Source: Cryptomeria japonica (Eukaryota; Streptophyta; Pinopsida; Cupressales; Cupressaceae). From it: a stretch of DNA of 64,000 nt. The stretch is taken from the NCBI RefSeq assembly GCF_030272615.1, contig NC_081410.1, positions 570,729,152 to 570,793,151 of the forward strand. The letters are read 5' to 3'. Positions 36,800 to 48,215 of the stretch are shown one piece after another (the first letter of the stretch is position 1; each line of letters starts with the position of its first letter). The notes under the pieces were generated by a model, which saw only the letters and a list, made by a program, of their open reading frames with translations, made no database searches and was not told the DNA's origin. Both the position numbers and the translations under genes were made by a program.

Positions 36800-37098
36800 G
36801 CAACCGTGGAAGACAAAGAAGAGTGTGCCATTGAAAATGCTCACGTTGTTGCTGTTGGAGTTAAAGTCCACCTACTAGTGGATGGGGAATTGGTTGGGGA
36901 AGGTGTTGTTGATGGCCTAGGGAAGGGTGTAATGTATCATACTATTCCAGTCCCACGACATTGTGCTAAAGTTCACATCGTCAAAGTCTTTGATGCAAAT
37001 GCACAACTGCCTCGCCCAGGTCCTTCGCCGATGTCTTGTCGGATTCCCTAAACTCTGGGCGGTGTGGCCTATTGAATACCTGGTCTATTCCCCACCCA
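36800..37098 (+). pseudogene. Exon with CACTA/Spm-associated C-terminal-like domain
   Basis: Begins after GATGTAG as ATVEDKEE and continues VAVGVKVHLLVDGELVGEG, then HTIPVPRHCAKVHIV and LPRPGP. The pattern of G-x-V, a V-x-I strand, LPxP and a final VWPIEYLVY is one I associate with the C-terminal domain of unknown function in plant En/Spm-type transposon proteins. The last part (PKLWAVWPIEYLVYSPPT) is in a different frame from the first, so there is a one- or two-base shift near 37010-37050. The segment ends at ACG|GTAAGT. Confidence 0.45.
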
Positions 37099-38305
37099 CG
37101 GTAAGTTTCAAAGATGACAATATCCCTTCCTCTGTCTTCTCATTCCATTGTTTATCTTATTCCAATGGAATGAAATAGGCAACACTCGTATGATGTCATT
37201 TGTATGTGGCATGATAAAGTTGGTGAAAGTGTCCAGCCACAAAAAGAGGATGTTAAACGCGGCCCTGTGATCATACGAGCAATTTAGAGGCTATGATCAC
37301 TTGGAATCACCCCTCTCGAGTTGCATAAGAATGAGAAAAGCGTAAAGCATTTTACGGTGCTGTCAACTCCATTGCGCAATCCAAACAACAAAGACAATAA
37401 TATTTTTCGATCTGCATTGTTGTTCCTCTTTCCTAATATTTATAGCGAGATACTGTGATAGAAGATCAGTCTTGATAGACTATTCAGATGGGATTTGGAG
37501 ATGTTATATTGAGATTGGTCTTACCTTACCATAGTTTAAACCCTCTCAATTATTGTTTACGTTTTAAATGAATTGTACTTTATTTTCAACCTTTCGTGCT
37601 ATTTTAAGCAACATAACTATAAAGGCTTGATTTGTTAGACTGTTTCATGGTGATCCTACACCATCAACTACCCTTTAATAACTTCAAAAACCTATTTTTG
37701 GTGCACAACATTTTTAATAATGATAGTGGATGGTACATTAAAGTCGATGATAGTCGTTTATTGTTCAAGATTTGTTCAAGGTCTCTTACATATTGCATAT
37801 GCATAAGTTTTGTTATTGCATAGCAATAGGGTTCCTGCAATTCTTTTACATATAAAGATCAAGCAGAATGTTTGATTGAAATTGTGAACCATGTTATCTT
37901 TCCACTGTAGCTTACGACAGTTCAATATACCATTGTTATTGTTTGTTTTTTAACACTGAATCTAAAATGAATTAACAACAAAAAAATAACAAAAAAAAAA
38001 TCAACTAAAATACACCAGACTTCTGTTATACTTTCATGGCAAATGTGTAATGAGTTGGATGTAGGATGAGGAGTGGTGAATGGAGTTATCTTCCCAAAAC
38101 ATGGATTCCCAATTGACAGGTAACCTGCCACCCAAGTGCCCAGTTTAGTGAACACGTTAACTTTTGTATTGTACATAATGTTATTCATGCAAAAATGCAA
38201 CATATACCTGTTCATTTCATGTTGGCCTAAACTATTGTTTCCTGCATTTTTCATGTTGTCTTGTCCAGCTGTCTACTGATACTTCTTTTTTGGCATTGTT
38301 TGCAG
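37099..38305 (+). other. Likely intron between the last two exon-like segments
   Basis: Bounded by GTAAGT at 37099 and TTTGCAG near 38304. I see no coding sequence inside. At 1.2 kb it is longer than the other introns in this locus. Confidence 0.4.
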
Positions 38306-38880
38306 GGATGGCAATAGGAAGAGCACAAACAGGAAAAATAAAGGGTGTCGAAACATCTATTCCACATAATGGAACGCCTGCTACGAATTCAAAGGTGAAT
38401 GGGATGCCCGATGTTCTCACCTCTGACGACGATTTAGGGAACTCTGCAAGACAACCACCACCACCCTTTGCAGACAGGAACAATGGGATGGACAAAATGA
38501 AGTTTGAAGCCATGCATGTAGAACTGTTAATGCAGAAGGTCAAAATGGCCCACGCTAAAAATGAAAGGCTGAAGGGGATTGTTTCTGATCTTGAATGGAA
38601 ATTCACTGAAGTGAAAAGGAGATGCATTGAACTCAATAAGAAATGCACTGAACTCAATAAGAAATGCATGGAACTTAATAACAAGGTCATGGACTTGGAC
38701 GATAAGAATACAGATCTTGAGCTGGAAGTGTGTAGATTGCAGCTGGCGAATGAGAGATAGGAGGTAGTGCGCGAGGCATGCGCTAAAAGAAACAAAATCA
38801 TAAGTGACCAGATGCAGGGCATGCTAGATGTTTGTGCGCAATGCGCTCAGTACTGGAAACGGAGGTGTCTACCTCCGTAA
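38306..38880 (+). pseudogene. Coiled-coil terminal exon
   Basis: Starts after TTTGCAG with GMAIGRAQTG. After a proline-rich stretch it gives a long heptad-type helix containing RCIELNKKC, TELNKKC and MELNNK units. An in-frame TAG at 38758-38760 is followed by more of the same frame (REACAKRNKI…) before a final stop, so the tail may be truncated by a point mutation. No domain beyond the coiled coil. Confidence 0.5.
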
Positions 38881-38889
38881 TCGATGAAG

Positions 38890-39810
38890 ATGATGGGAAT
38901 GATGTGCCTCCCCTTACTCTGACCATTGGGGGAAACAAAAGTCATTTAAATATTCAACCTTTGCCTCCATAAGAGGCTTGTACTATTACGAAAGTTTTCT
39001 AGATGTATATTGTTGACTCTTGTTGAATAAAAGGTCAGCAGTAGTGCAGGTTGTTTGTAATCAGACATATTCTTTCATTTAAGAAAACACTTTGTATGCT
39101 TCATGAATGATTATTTTCAATAAATGTGATTGAATTCACTTAAACAACTTCAATGGTTAATGATTGGTTTCTTGTACACTTTTCATGCTTTCTGAATGGT
39201 TATATGTGGCTTTTCTACACATCTTGTATGATGAATGGTTTTGGCACTTCTCTTAATGATTTCCAAATCAGTCTTGGCAAACAAATGGGAATGATCGATA
39301 GATCAAATTCCCCTGCACTTTAGGCTTCGCTAAACCAAGGCGGGTGAATCTATACCTGAAACCTAAATCTATAGGTGTAATGGTTTTTATATAGTGGATT
39401 TAAAAGAACCAGTAATTGTATGATGGCATTTTTTCTTAACTTCCACCTGCTTATAATAGTTGCTTATTGAAGACTGAAAAATGCTTATTTATAAATGATG
39501 GGTAAACTGAATCGCAAGTACATAAGATAGCTCAATGAGTATTCTTCTTCGTAAATATTAAATATAGATCAATGAGTATTTAACTATTTAAGCTTTAGCA
39601 CACGAATAAGGTGGAGTATAACGCGTAGGTTAGTTATACTTGTATTCTTTAAACAAACAAATTGAAATTCAAAGTAACACTTCATATATATGTGAGAAAT
39701 TTTCTGATTCTTCTTTTGATTTCACCATTGAAATGAGGTACAACATACTGTTACAGTATTCTCAGAAGATCAGATGGCTCCTCTGTTTGTGGTGCCCTCA
39801 ATGCAGTGGC
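38890..39810. other. Spacer before the palindrome array
   Basis: No gene recognised. Confidence 0.5.
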
Positions 39811-39816
39811 CACGAC

Positions 39817-40137
39817 TATTCTGGCTACAAAATAATCTTTTCATACAACTTGATAGCAACGTGTTAGTCCATGAATTAGCAAAATCGACTAACACGATGC
39901 CTTTGTCAATTTTGTTGATTCGCAGAATGCGTGGCCGCCATTTCCTTTTGTCTGAGGAAATGGAGAAATAGACTAACATGCTATGTTAGTCATTTTCACT
40001 GATTGATGGATTGGCAAGCCACCATTTCCTTTTGGCCCGCGAAACAACGAAATAGACTAACACGTCGTGTTAGTTATTTTTCGCTAATTCCGGGACTGAC
40101 TGGCCACCAATTCTACATCCACATCTCACAGCAAAAT
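39817..40137. repeat. 84-bp palindrome array, left fragment
   Basis: Begins with TATTCTGGCTACAAAATA, a variant of the element-end motif, then CTTGATAGCAACGTGTTAGTC. Palindrome units start near 39886, 39971 and 40055 (spacing 85 and 84) with spacers of the GCGTGGCCGCCATTTCC type. The array is cut at 40137 by the Ty1-copia insertion and resumes at 46734. Confidence 0.85.
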
Positions 40138-41129
40138 TGTTAGGTTCCGAAGACAACTGAGAGGGGGGGTGAATCAGTTGTCAAATAAATTCAAAATAAA
40201 AACAACTTAACCAACTTACTGCTTAATACCGGTGAACCAGTCTTTTATACTGGTGGACAGTTTTATCAGATAATTGCAATACCGGTAAAGATTAATGCAT
40301 GAAACAAAAAGACAAAGTCATCCACAACACTTAACACCAATATTTGTACGTGAAAACCCTGTAAGGGGAAAAACCACGGTGGGAAACCTTACCCACAATC
40401 AGATGATACTACTGAAGATAGTAAGTGTATACAAATGGGGTTTGCACATGCAGAAAGGCCAAGTGCCTAGAGCTCACTGCTCAAACACAAAATAGGAGTC
40501 ACACTGACTACAATTGGATGGTTAAATCCAATAAGGATGTACTGTTCAAAATAGCATCTTCATATGCTGGATTCAGTACCGATGTAGTTCTGATATGCTT
40601 TCACAAAAACCATGCTTCACCTTCAAATGATGTCTGTGTGTATAGCTCTATTCAATCTCGCATATACCTTCACACAATCCTTCTTCACATTCCACATCCG
40701 ATCTTACAAATAAGATCTTACATTTATATCATAACCTAGGACCAATTTTAGTAACAACAAATATGCAAATACGAATATGCGTGCCATATAACCTGGAAAA
40801 GATAGCGTGCCATGCTGATCTGGAAAAGATAAACCTACCGGTGTATAACCTGGATCTATTTTCCGGTAACAACAAATATGCAAATACGAATATGCTAATA
40901 AATGATTTTCCAAGACAAAGTGTCCAAATGATGTCTTCAACATAGCCAAGTGTTTTCCATGCCATTCCAAGTGTCGGTGATCATTATATCCTATCGGTGT
41001 ACTAGATACTGGTGACTATGCATAAGTCATTTGCTTGCTGGTGAATGTTGCTGATTCTCCAAAATGCCAGAGTTGATAAGGTTTAGTAGGTGTTGACATC
41101 AATGACAAAACCATACCAAAATACCAACA
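40138..41129 (-). repeat. 3' LTR of the copia element (992 bp)
   Basis: On the plus strand it starts TGTTAGGTTCCGAAGACA and ends CCAAAATACCAACA. It differs from the other LTR at about ten positions in the first 600 bases by eye, implying a moderately recent insertion. It carries an internal direct repeat (AACAACAAATATGCAAATAC near 40754 and 40867) not shared in full by the other LTR. Confidence 0.92.
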
Positions 41130-41130
41130 A

Positions 41131-41141
41131 TCTCCCCCTTT
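41131..41141 (-). promoter_or_regulatory. Polypurine tract of the copia element
   Basis: On the minus strand AAAGGGGGAGA directly precedes the 3' LTR (TGTTGGTATTTTGG). This primes plus-strand DNA synthesis. Confidence 0.85.
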
Positions 41142-41472
41142 GGCATTGATGGCAACACAAGATGGAAAAACCATCAAAGTGCCAAAACAGAAATGCCAAA
41201 TACCAAAATACCAATAATTACCAAAATATAAGTAATCTTTCTCAAAGTAACAATCTCTCCCCTTGAGAGTGACATGTGTTTCCTTGTGTTTTTCCATACC
41301 AATCTCTCCCCCTTTGACATCAAATGCCAAAGTTACTACAAAACCAAGTTCATTACAAAATACCAACCAATTTAGTATACTAACTACTCCCCCTGAGAAG
41401 TAGCTTCCTCATCAAAGCTGGAGTAAAAGATTTCTCTATTAATTCTGTCGGTTGATGACAAACATCAACTCT

Positions 41473-41916
41473 CTAAGTATCTACTAGTGGGGGTATGACC
41501 CCAAGCTGATCTCTAAGATATTCAAAAGTCTCCTTAGGCAGAGGTTTAGTGAAAATATCTGCAATCTGCTCTTTAGTATTCACATAAACCAGTTTTATTT
41601 CTTTTGCTTCAACATTTTCCCTTAGAAAATTCAGTTTGATGGAAACATGTTTGGTTTTAGAATGTAGTACCAGATTCTTAGATATATCAATTGCTACAGT
41701 GTTATCACAATAGATAGTTATAGGTTCCTTGCATTTTACCTTTATGTCTTTCAACATTTGTTTAAGCCATAGTACCTGTGTACAGTTAGTTGCTGCTGCA
41801 ACATATTCTGATTCTGTTGTTGATAAGGATGTACAACTTTGTTTCTTACTCAACCAAGAAACTAGTCTGCTTCCAAGAAAAAATGCTCCGCCAGTGGTGC
41901 TTTTTCTATCATCCAC
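41473..41916 (-). pseudogene. Copia RNase H domain
   Basis: Carries DRKSTTGGAFFLGSRLVSW, STTESEYVAAA, LWLKQMLKD, YCDNTVAIDISKN and HSKTKHVSIKLNFLRE, the standard copia RNase H blocks with D, E, D and H retained. The frame is open over this part. It is the last domain of the polyprotein and ends near 41473. Confidence 0.93.
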
Positions 41917-42105
41917 ATCTCCTGCCCAATTTGTATTTGTGTATGCACATAATTCAAAGTTTTCATCTCTAGGATACCATAATCCAAGATTTGTAGTGCC
42001 TTGTAAGTACCGGAAAATCCTTTTTACTGCTGATTCATGATTTTCTCTAAGATTACTCTAAAATATTGAATGAATACACACTGCATTCATGATATCAGGT
42101 CTGGT

Positions 42106-43150
42106 CTATGTCAAATACAGTAAACCTCCTATCATAGATTTGTACCTAGTTGGATTAACAGGTGTAGATTCATCCCTGAGTGATAGTTTGTCATTTGTAG
42201 TCATAGGTGTTCTTACCGGTTTAGAGTTTTCCATCCCAAATTTCTTTAGTAACTCCTTTAAGTACTTGGATTGACTCAAGAATATACCTTTATTAGCCAG
42301 TGAAATCTGCAATCCTAAAAAGAATTTTATTTCTCCAATCATAGACATTTCAAATTCTTGCTGCATTTCAATAGAAAAGTCTTTACATAATCCATCTTCT
42401 CCTCCAAAGATTATATCATCAACAAAAACTTCTATAGCCAAGATGTCATCATTATTCACTTTAAAATATATGTTGCTGTCAGCATTACCTTTAGAAAAAC
42501 CAATCTTCAAAAGATACTTATCCAATCTTGCATACCAAGCTCTTGGAGCTTGTTTCAATCCATACAAAGCTTTCTTTAACCCACAAACCATATCTTTGTT
42601 GTCTATCAAAGAAAATCCATCAGATTGTTCAATGTAAACTTATTCTTCAAGATCTCCATTCAGAAATGCACATTTAATAACCATTTGATATACTTTGTAG
42701 TTCTTATGTGCTGCAAAAGCCAAAAATAATCTGACTGCCTCAATTCTAGCTATCGGTGCAAAGGTCTCATTATAATCAATTCCTTCTTTCTGAGAATATC
42801 CCTTACACTAGTCTTGCTTTATTTCTGATAACCTTACCATCTTCATTAAGTTTGTTTCTGAATACCCATTTGGTTCCAATTACATTTTTATCTTTAGGCC
42901 GGGGAACTAATGTCCAAGTGTTATTCTTCTCAATTTGTTCTAATTCTTCTTCCATAGCTTTAATCCAATATTTATCTTCACATGCCTCATTAACTGATGA
43001 TGGTTCAATTTGAGAAATAAGACATACCTCTTCATTTGCCAATCTTCCTCTTGTCATAACTCCTTTACACTTGTTTCCAATTATCTGATCTTCAGAATGA
43101 TTCAATCTTACATACCGAGGTGTCTTTGTTTGTTGTTGTTCCTCAATCAT
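42106..43150 (-). pseudogene. Copia reverse transcriptase domain
   Basis: WTLVPRPKDKNVIGTKWVFR near 42910 marks the start. A frameshift near 42805 and stops follow. Next come ALYGLKQAPRAWYARLDKYL near 42550 and the active-site FVDDIIFGG near 42420 (usually YVDD). In the upstream motif A the usual M-D-V-K is M-V-I-K, so a catalytic aspartate is lost through local mutation. It cannot be active. Confidence 0.9.
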
Positions 43151-43192
43151 AGTAGAATTTTCAGATGATATCGGTGTAACTGGATCTTCATT

Positions 43193-44479
43193 CTATACCG
43201 GTGGGTTCAGTGTAGGTTCATTTGTTAGAATTTTTGTTGCCGGTTCAAAATCTATATACTTTGAAGTTCCTCTGAATTGTTCATCAATCTTCACATTTGT
43301 ACTCTCAACAATTTTTTGTAATCTTTTGTTGAAACATCTATATGCTTTACTCTTAGATGAATAACCAAGAAATATTCCTTCATCACTTCTAGGATCAAAT
43401 TTCCCAATATACTCAACTCTTCTAATATAGCATTTGCTTCCAAATATTTTGAAATATTTAAGAGTAGGAGTAATACCAAACCATAGTTCATGAGGGGTCT
43501 TACCGGTTTCACCTTTGATGTGAACTTTGTTGAATGTATAGACCGTTGTACTTACCGCCTCTCTCCAATATACATGTGGTAGATTTGTTTCTGATAACAT
43601 ACTTCTAGCTGCATCCAAGATAGTTCTATTTTTTCTTTCAACAACACCATTTTGCTATGGTGTCTTAGGTGCTAATAGCTGTCTTCTGATTCCATTCACT
43701 TCACAGGATGCATTAAATTCATTAGATGTAAATTCTCCTCCTTGATCTGATCTTAGACATTTGATTTTTTTACTGGTTTCATTTTCTACCATAGCTTTGA
43801 ACAGTTTGAACTTCCCAAGTGCTTCTGATTTTTCTCTGAGAAAAGTAAACCAACACATTCTAGAATAGTCATCAATGATTAGCATGAAATATCTATCACC
43901 TTGTAAGCTTTTAGTTCTAGCTGAACCACATAAATCAGTATGAATTAAGTCAAGAGCATTATTGGATTTTTCTAGAATACTTTTAAAGGTAGTTCTAACT
44001 TGTTTTCCAAATTGACATTCCTTACATACTGTATTGTTTGGTTTGACAATTTTAGGTAAATCTCTAACTGCCTTAGTAGTACTGATTTTCACCATGCAAT
44101 CAAAGTTTACATGACATAGTCTCTTATGCCATAGCCAACTTTCATCAATATGTGCAATCAAGCATGTCTTTTCACTGTTATTCAAATGAAAGATATTACC
44201 TCTAGTTTGATTACCGGTTGCAATTTCTAAACCAATTCTATTCATGATTTTCCATTTTTCGTTTTTGAATTGTAGCTGAAATCCTTTCTCAACTAATTGA
44301 CCAACACTCAAAAGATTATACTTTAAAACTTCAACATAGTAAACATTTTCAGTATTATGCTTACCATCAAGAGACATTGTACCTTTACTTTTGATCAGAC
44401 AAGCTTTATCATCTCCAAATCTCACTAGATCTCCATTATATTCTTGAAAGTTCAAGAATTTACCTTTATCACCTATCAT
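43193..44479 (-). pseudogene. Copia GAG-pre-integrase and integrase
   Basis: Follows the protease. Contains WLWHKRLCHVNF and CKECQFGKQ (HHCC zinc region), then the core: DLIHTDLCGS (first D), YFMLIIDDYSRMCWFTFLRE, RSDQGGEF (second D) and QNGVVERKNRT (E). A stop replaces the residue just before QNG near 43656. The C-terminal FGSKCYIRR and FLGYSSKSKAYRCFN blocks are open from 43618. Confidence 0.93.
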
Positions 44480-45013
44480 ATGATGTGAGCATCCTGAATC
44501 AATGATTCATTCATCCTTTACTTCAATTTTAGCTATCAAGGCCTGCTCTACTAGTTGGACTGTAGGTGCCGGTTGATCTTCTTTTATAGCAACAAAAACC
44601 CATCCATTGTCTGTTGGATCCTCATCAGAATCATCAGTCACTCCTTCATTAGCAAGGTAACAAGATTTATCTTTATTCTTCTTAAATCTGTATCTCTGAT
44701 ATTCAGGGTTAGGCTTGTATGTTCTTCTAGCTTATTCTCTTAGTCTAGCATGTATATCAAGGCATCTTGAAGCCATATGACCAATCTTATTACAATTAAA
44801 ACATTTAAAGGGTGCTTTACCTTCTTACTTACTTCCAACTGGACCTTTAGGCATTTTCCTTGCAAATAGTGCTTCAAGTTCTTCATTTTCTTTCCTGCTT
44901 TCTTCAAGTTCTCTTGCATAAAAGGCTTTCCAATCAGATTTGTCAAATGATGATGTAGATGATGTTGATGCTTTAAAGGCTAAATCTGTTTTTATAGTAG
45001 CAACAAGACCAAA
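44470..45013 (-). pseudogene. Copia gag zinc knuckle and aspartic protease
   Basis: CFNCNKIGHMASRC (C-x2-C-x4-H-x4-C) lies near 44765-44805 and binds RNA. The protease active site DSGCSHHM is near 44485. Both are in the gag frame, separated by several point stops. Confidence 0.88.
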
Positions 45014-45616
45014 TTACTCAATTTCAAAGGCTGAAAATTTTCCAATCAATGTATCTCTAGTTACTGATGTATTAGGCATTGTTCTTAACTCATTTATAGC
45101 AGTGACCTTCATTTTATATGCCGATGGAAATCCTCTTAAAACTTTTGAAACAATTTCATCTTCACTTAAGGTTCCTCCACAACATTTAATACCCAAAACA
45201 ATTTCATTAACTCTTTCCATAAAAGCAGAAATCCTTTCATCTTCTTCCATTTTCAGATTTTCATACCTGACCCGGAAGCTTTCAAGCTTTGCAATTTTGA
45301 CTGTGGAATCTCCTTCATTTAGTGTTTCCAAATGATCCCAAATAGCTTTAGCAGTTGATCTATCTGATAATCCCATGATTTGTTGATCTGTTAATGCTCT
45401 CAAAAGTGCTTCTCTTGCTTTGCAATCATTTTCTTCATCTTTAGTCAAGTTAGGTGGATTAGGCTGGCTTTGAGTAGGAGCACTATAGCCATTCTTTGTA
45501 ACATCCCAGATGTCCTTTCAAATACAATTTAAATGTGTCTTCATTCTGATCTTCCATATGCCATAGTTGGTTCCATCAAGTTTAGGACTGTCCTTCCTGA
45601 AATAGTTAGTAGACAT
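45014..45616 (-). pseudogene. Copia gag N-terminal part
   Basis: The start is placed at the ATG at 45616, 57 bases inside the PBS, because it gives YFRKDSPKLDGTNYGIWK, the typical N-terminus of copia gag. A UBN2-type core follows (AKAIWDHLETLNEG, ERISAFMERVNEIV, VLRGFPSAYK). One in-frame TGA lies near 45525. Confidence 0.88.
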
Positions 45617-45658
45617 TGGATCTCCTCAAGCTGTTAAATTTCCACAAAAGAGGACTAA

Positions 45659-45670
45659 GCTCTGATACCA
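45659..45670 (-). promoter_or_regulatory. Primer-binding site of the copia element
   Basis: TGGTATCAGAGC on the minus strand, two bases from the 5' LTR end. This is the classic match to the 3' end of initiator methionine tRNA used by plant copia elements. Confidence 0.93.
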
Positions 45671-45672
45671 AT

Positions 45673-46733
45673 TGTTAGGTCCCAGAGACAGCTAAGAGGG
45701 GGGGGTGAATCAGTTGTCAAATAAATTCAAAATAAAAACAACTTAACCAACTTACTGCTTAATACCGGTGAACCAGTCTTTTATACTGGTGGACAGTTTT
45801 ATCAGATAATTGCAATACCGGTAAAGATTAATGCATGAAACAAAAAGACAAAGTCATCCACAACACTTAACACCAATATTTGTACGTGAAAACCCCTGTA
45901 AGGGGAAAAACCATGGTGGGAAACCTTACCCACAATCAGATGATACTACTGAAGATAGTAAGTGTATACAAATGGGGTTTGCACATGCAGAAAGGCCAAG
46001 CGCCTAGAGCTCATTGCTCAAACACAAAATAGGAGTCACACTGACTACAATTGGATGGTTAAATCCAATAAGGATGTACTGTTCAAAATAGCATCTTCAT
46101 ATGCTGGATTCAGTACCGATGTAGTTCTGATATGCTTTCACAAAAACCATGCTTCACCTTCAAATGATGTCTGTGTGTATAGCTCTATTCAATCTCACAT
46201 ATACCTTCACACAATCCTTCTTCACATTCCACGTCCGATCTTACAAATAAGATCTTACATTTATATCATAACCTAGGACCAATTTTAGTAGGTCGGCTCT
46301 AAGAGATATGACAATAAAATCAATTTACAAATAAATTAATTCCTGATGCAATAACCGATTCAACATGTCGGCTTAATGAATTTACAACAATAATAAGTCA
46401 TCTCCATAGCGTGCCATGCTGATCTGGAAAAGATAAACCTGCCGGTGTATAACCTAGACCTATTTGCCGGTAACAACAAATATGCAAACACGAATATGCT
46501 AATAAATGATTTTCCAAGACAAAGTGTCCAAACGATGTCTTCAACATAACCAAGTGTTTTCCATGCCATTCCAAGTGTCGGTGATCATTATATCCTGCTG
46601 GTGTACCAGATACTAGTGACTGTGCATAAGTCATTTGCTTGCCGGTGAATGTTGCTGATTCTCCAAAATGCCAGAGTTGATAAGGTTTAGTAGGTGTTGA
46701 CATCAATGACAAAATCATACCAAAATACCAACA
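45673..46733 (-). repeat. 5' LTR of the copia element (1061 bp)
   Basis: Plus-strand start TGTTAGGTCCCAGAGACA, end CCAAAATACCAACA. Relative to the 3' LTR, a stretch near 46290-46410 differs (TAGGTCGGCTCTAAGAGATA region), which accounts for its extra length. Confidence 0.92.
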
Positions 46734-48215
46734 GAAATAGACTAACACACCGTGTTAGTCGATTTCACCATTTTGCGGGCCAAAAGGAAATGGTAGCCTG
46801 CCAGTCCACGAATCAGCGAAAATGACTAACACGACGTGTTAGTCTATTTTGCCGTGAGACATGGACGTGGAATTGGCGGCCAGCCAATCTGCAAATCAGT
46901 GAAAATGACTAACATGACGTGTTAGTCTATTTCGTCGTTTCGCGGGCCAAAAGTAAATGGCGGCCTCCCAGTCCGTAAATCATAAAAAACGACTAATACG
47001 ACGTGTTAGTCTATTTTGTCATTTCCTCGGACAAAAGGCAATGGTGGCCACACATTCTGCGAATCAGCAAAATCGACAAAGATGTCGTTTTAGTCGATTT
47101 CGCTGATTCGCGGACTCCCTGACATCTTAGTCGATTTCACTGATTTGCGGAATGCGTGGCCGCCATTTCCTTTTGGCCCCCAAAACGACGAAATAGACTT
47201 ACATGCCATGTTATTCAGTTTCTCCATTTCACGTGGCAAATGGAAATGGCGGCCATACATTCCATGAATCAGCGAAATCGACTAACACGACGTGTTAGTC
47301 TATTTTGCTGATTCGCAGACTGGCTGGCCGCCATTTCCTTTTGCCATGCGAAACGATGAAATAGACTAATACGTCGTGTTAGTCAGTTTCTGGCTCCAAA
47401 ATAGACCTTTTGTATGACGTGTTAGCAATAGGTTAGTCAATCACAGCCGTTAATTGGAAAATCGACGGTGTAAAACGCATGATACTGTCATTTTGGAGCC
47501 AGAATAGAGGCGTCTGGGAAAAAAGGAAATGGTGGCTTGGAGCCAGAATAGCCGCGACCATCTGGGAATCAACGAAAACGACTAACACGACGTGTTAGTC
47601 TATTTTGCCATTTTGCGGGGCAAAAGGAAATGGCGGACAAGTAGTCCGTGAATCAACAAAATTGACTAAGACGGTGTGTTAGTCATTTTCGCTGATTCAC
47701 GGACTGGCAGGCTGCCATTTCCTTTTGGCCCGCGACATGGCGAAATCGACTAACACAATGTGTTAGTCTATTTCACTGATTCGCGGACTAGTAGGCCGCC
47801 ATTTCCTTTTAGCTTGCGAAATGACGAAATTGACTAACATGACATGCTAGCCTATTTCATCGTTTCGTGTAGCAAAAGGAAATGGCGGCCAACTAGTCTG
47901 AAATCAACAAAATCGACTAACACGACGTCTTAGTCGATTTCGGTGATTCGTGGACTGCCTGGCCACCATTTCCTTTTGCCCCGCGAAACGGCGAAATAGA
48001 CTAACATGTTGTGTTAGTCATTTTGGCCGTTTCGCGAGGCAAAAGGAAATGGTGGCCTGCTAGTCCGTGAATCAGCGAAATTGACTAACATGTCATGTTA
48101 GTCGATTTCACCATTTCGTGGGCCAAAAGGAAATGGTGGCTAGGCAGTCCATGAATCACCAAAATCGAGTTACACCCCGTGTTAGTTGATTTCGCTGATA
48201 TTGGACTGTCTTTCC
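46734..48215. repeat. 84-bp palindrome array with spacers in both orientations
   Basis: A 21-bp imperfect palindrome, GACTAACAC-n3-GTGTTAGTC, starts at 46740, 46824, 46907, 46991, 47075, 47196, 47280, 47364, 47580, 47664, 47748, 47832, 47915, 47999, 48083 and 48167. Spacing is 83-84 bp except at a 121-bp interval and where a small element is inserted (47388-47507). Spacers of about 63 bp read either CGGACTGGCAGGCCGCCATT with TTTTGGCCCGCG or the exact reverse complement. By my reading five are in one orientation (after 47075, 47280, 47664, 47748 and 47915) and most others in the opposite. No ORF. Confidence 0.92.
47388..47507. mobile_element. Short inverted-repeat element (MITE-like) inside the array
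   Basis: Ends TTCTGGCTCCAAAATA and ATTTTGGAGCCAGAATA are reverse complements, about 120 bp apart. The interior includes GACGTGTTAGCAATAGG and AATCGACGGTGTAAAACGCA, as in the element at 53071-53214. A further end-like motif (CTTGGAGCCAGAATAG) is at 47536-47551. Confidence 0.75.

Larger units (their letters stand above)
33533..38880 (+). pseudogene. Multi-exon repeat-built gene or relic, transposon-protein-like
   Basis: Several open segments flanked by good splice signals lie in one orientation. Exon 33533-33664 (begins MSIALRRRLR) ends at CCT|GTAAGC. The next starts at 33763 after CCCAG and is in frame, carrying 18-residue repeats, but it ends at a stop at 34249-34251. Further coding-like segments are 34325-34618 (acidic), 34700-34975, about 35229-35613 (repeats of K/E-rich units), 35712-36143, 36230-36376, about 36596-36700, 36800-37098 and 38306-38880. 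Where I can test them, the introns are phase 0. The 36800 segment resembles a domain of plant CACTA/Spm-type transposon proteins, and the last segment is a coiled coil. Stops and a frameshift make an intact product doubtful. Confidence 0.5.
40138..46733 (-). mobile_element. Ty1-copia LTR retrotransposon, 6.6 kb, inactive
   Basis: Two LTRs (TGTTAGG…CCAACA) bracket gag, protease, integrase, reverse transcriptase and RNase H in copia order on the minus strand. A PBS complementary to initiator methionine tRNA and a polypurine tract sit in the right places. The flanking 5-mers are AAAAT (40133-40137) and GAAAT (46734-46738), a near-match target duplication. Joining the flanks restores a normal array unit. 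The coding frame is largely one frame from 45616 but carries many point stops and a frameshift in RT. Confidence 0.95.

Noticed and set aside
46734-48215. Possible CRISPR-like array (regular repeats and spacers)
   Set aside because: Spacers are related to each other and only differ in orientation, repeats are palindromic DNA-element sequence, and the context is a plant nuclear genome.
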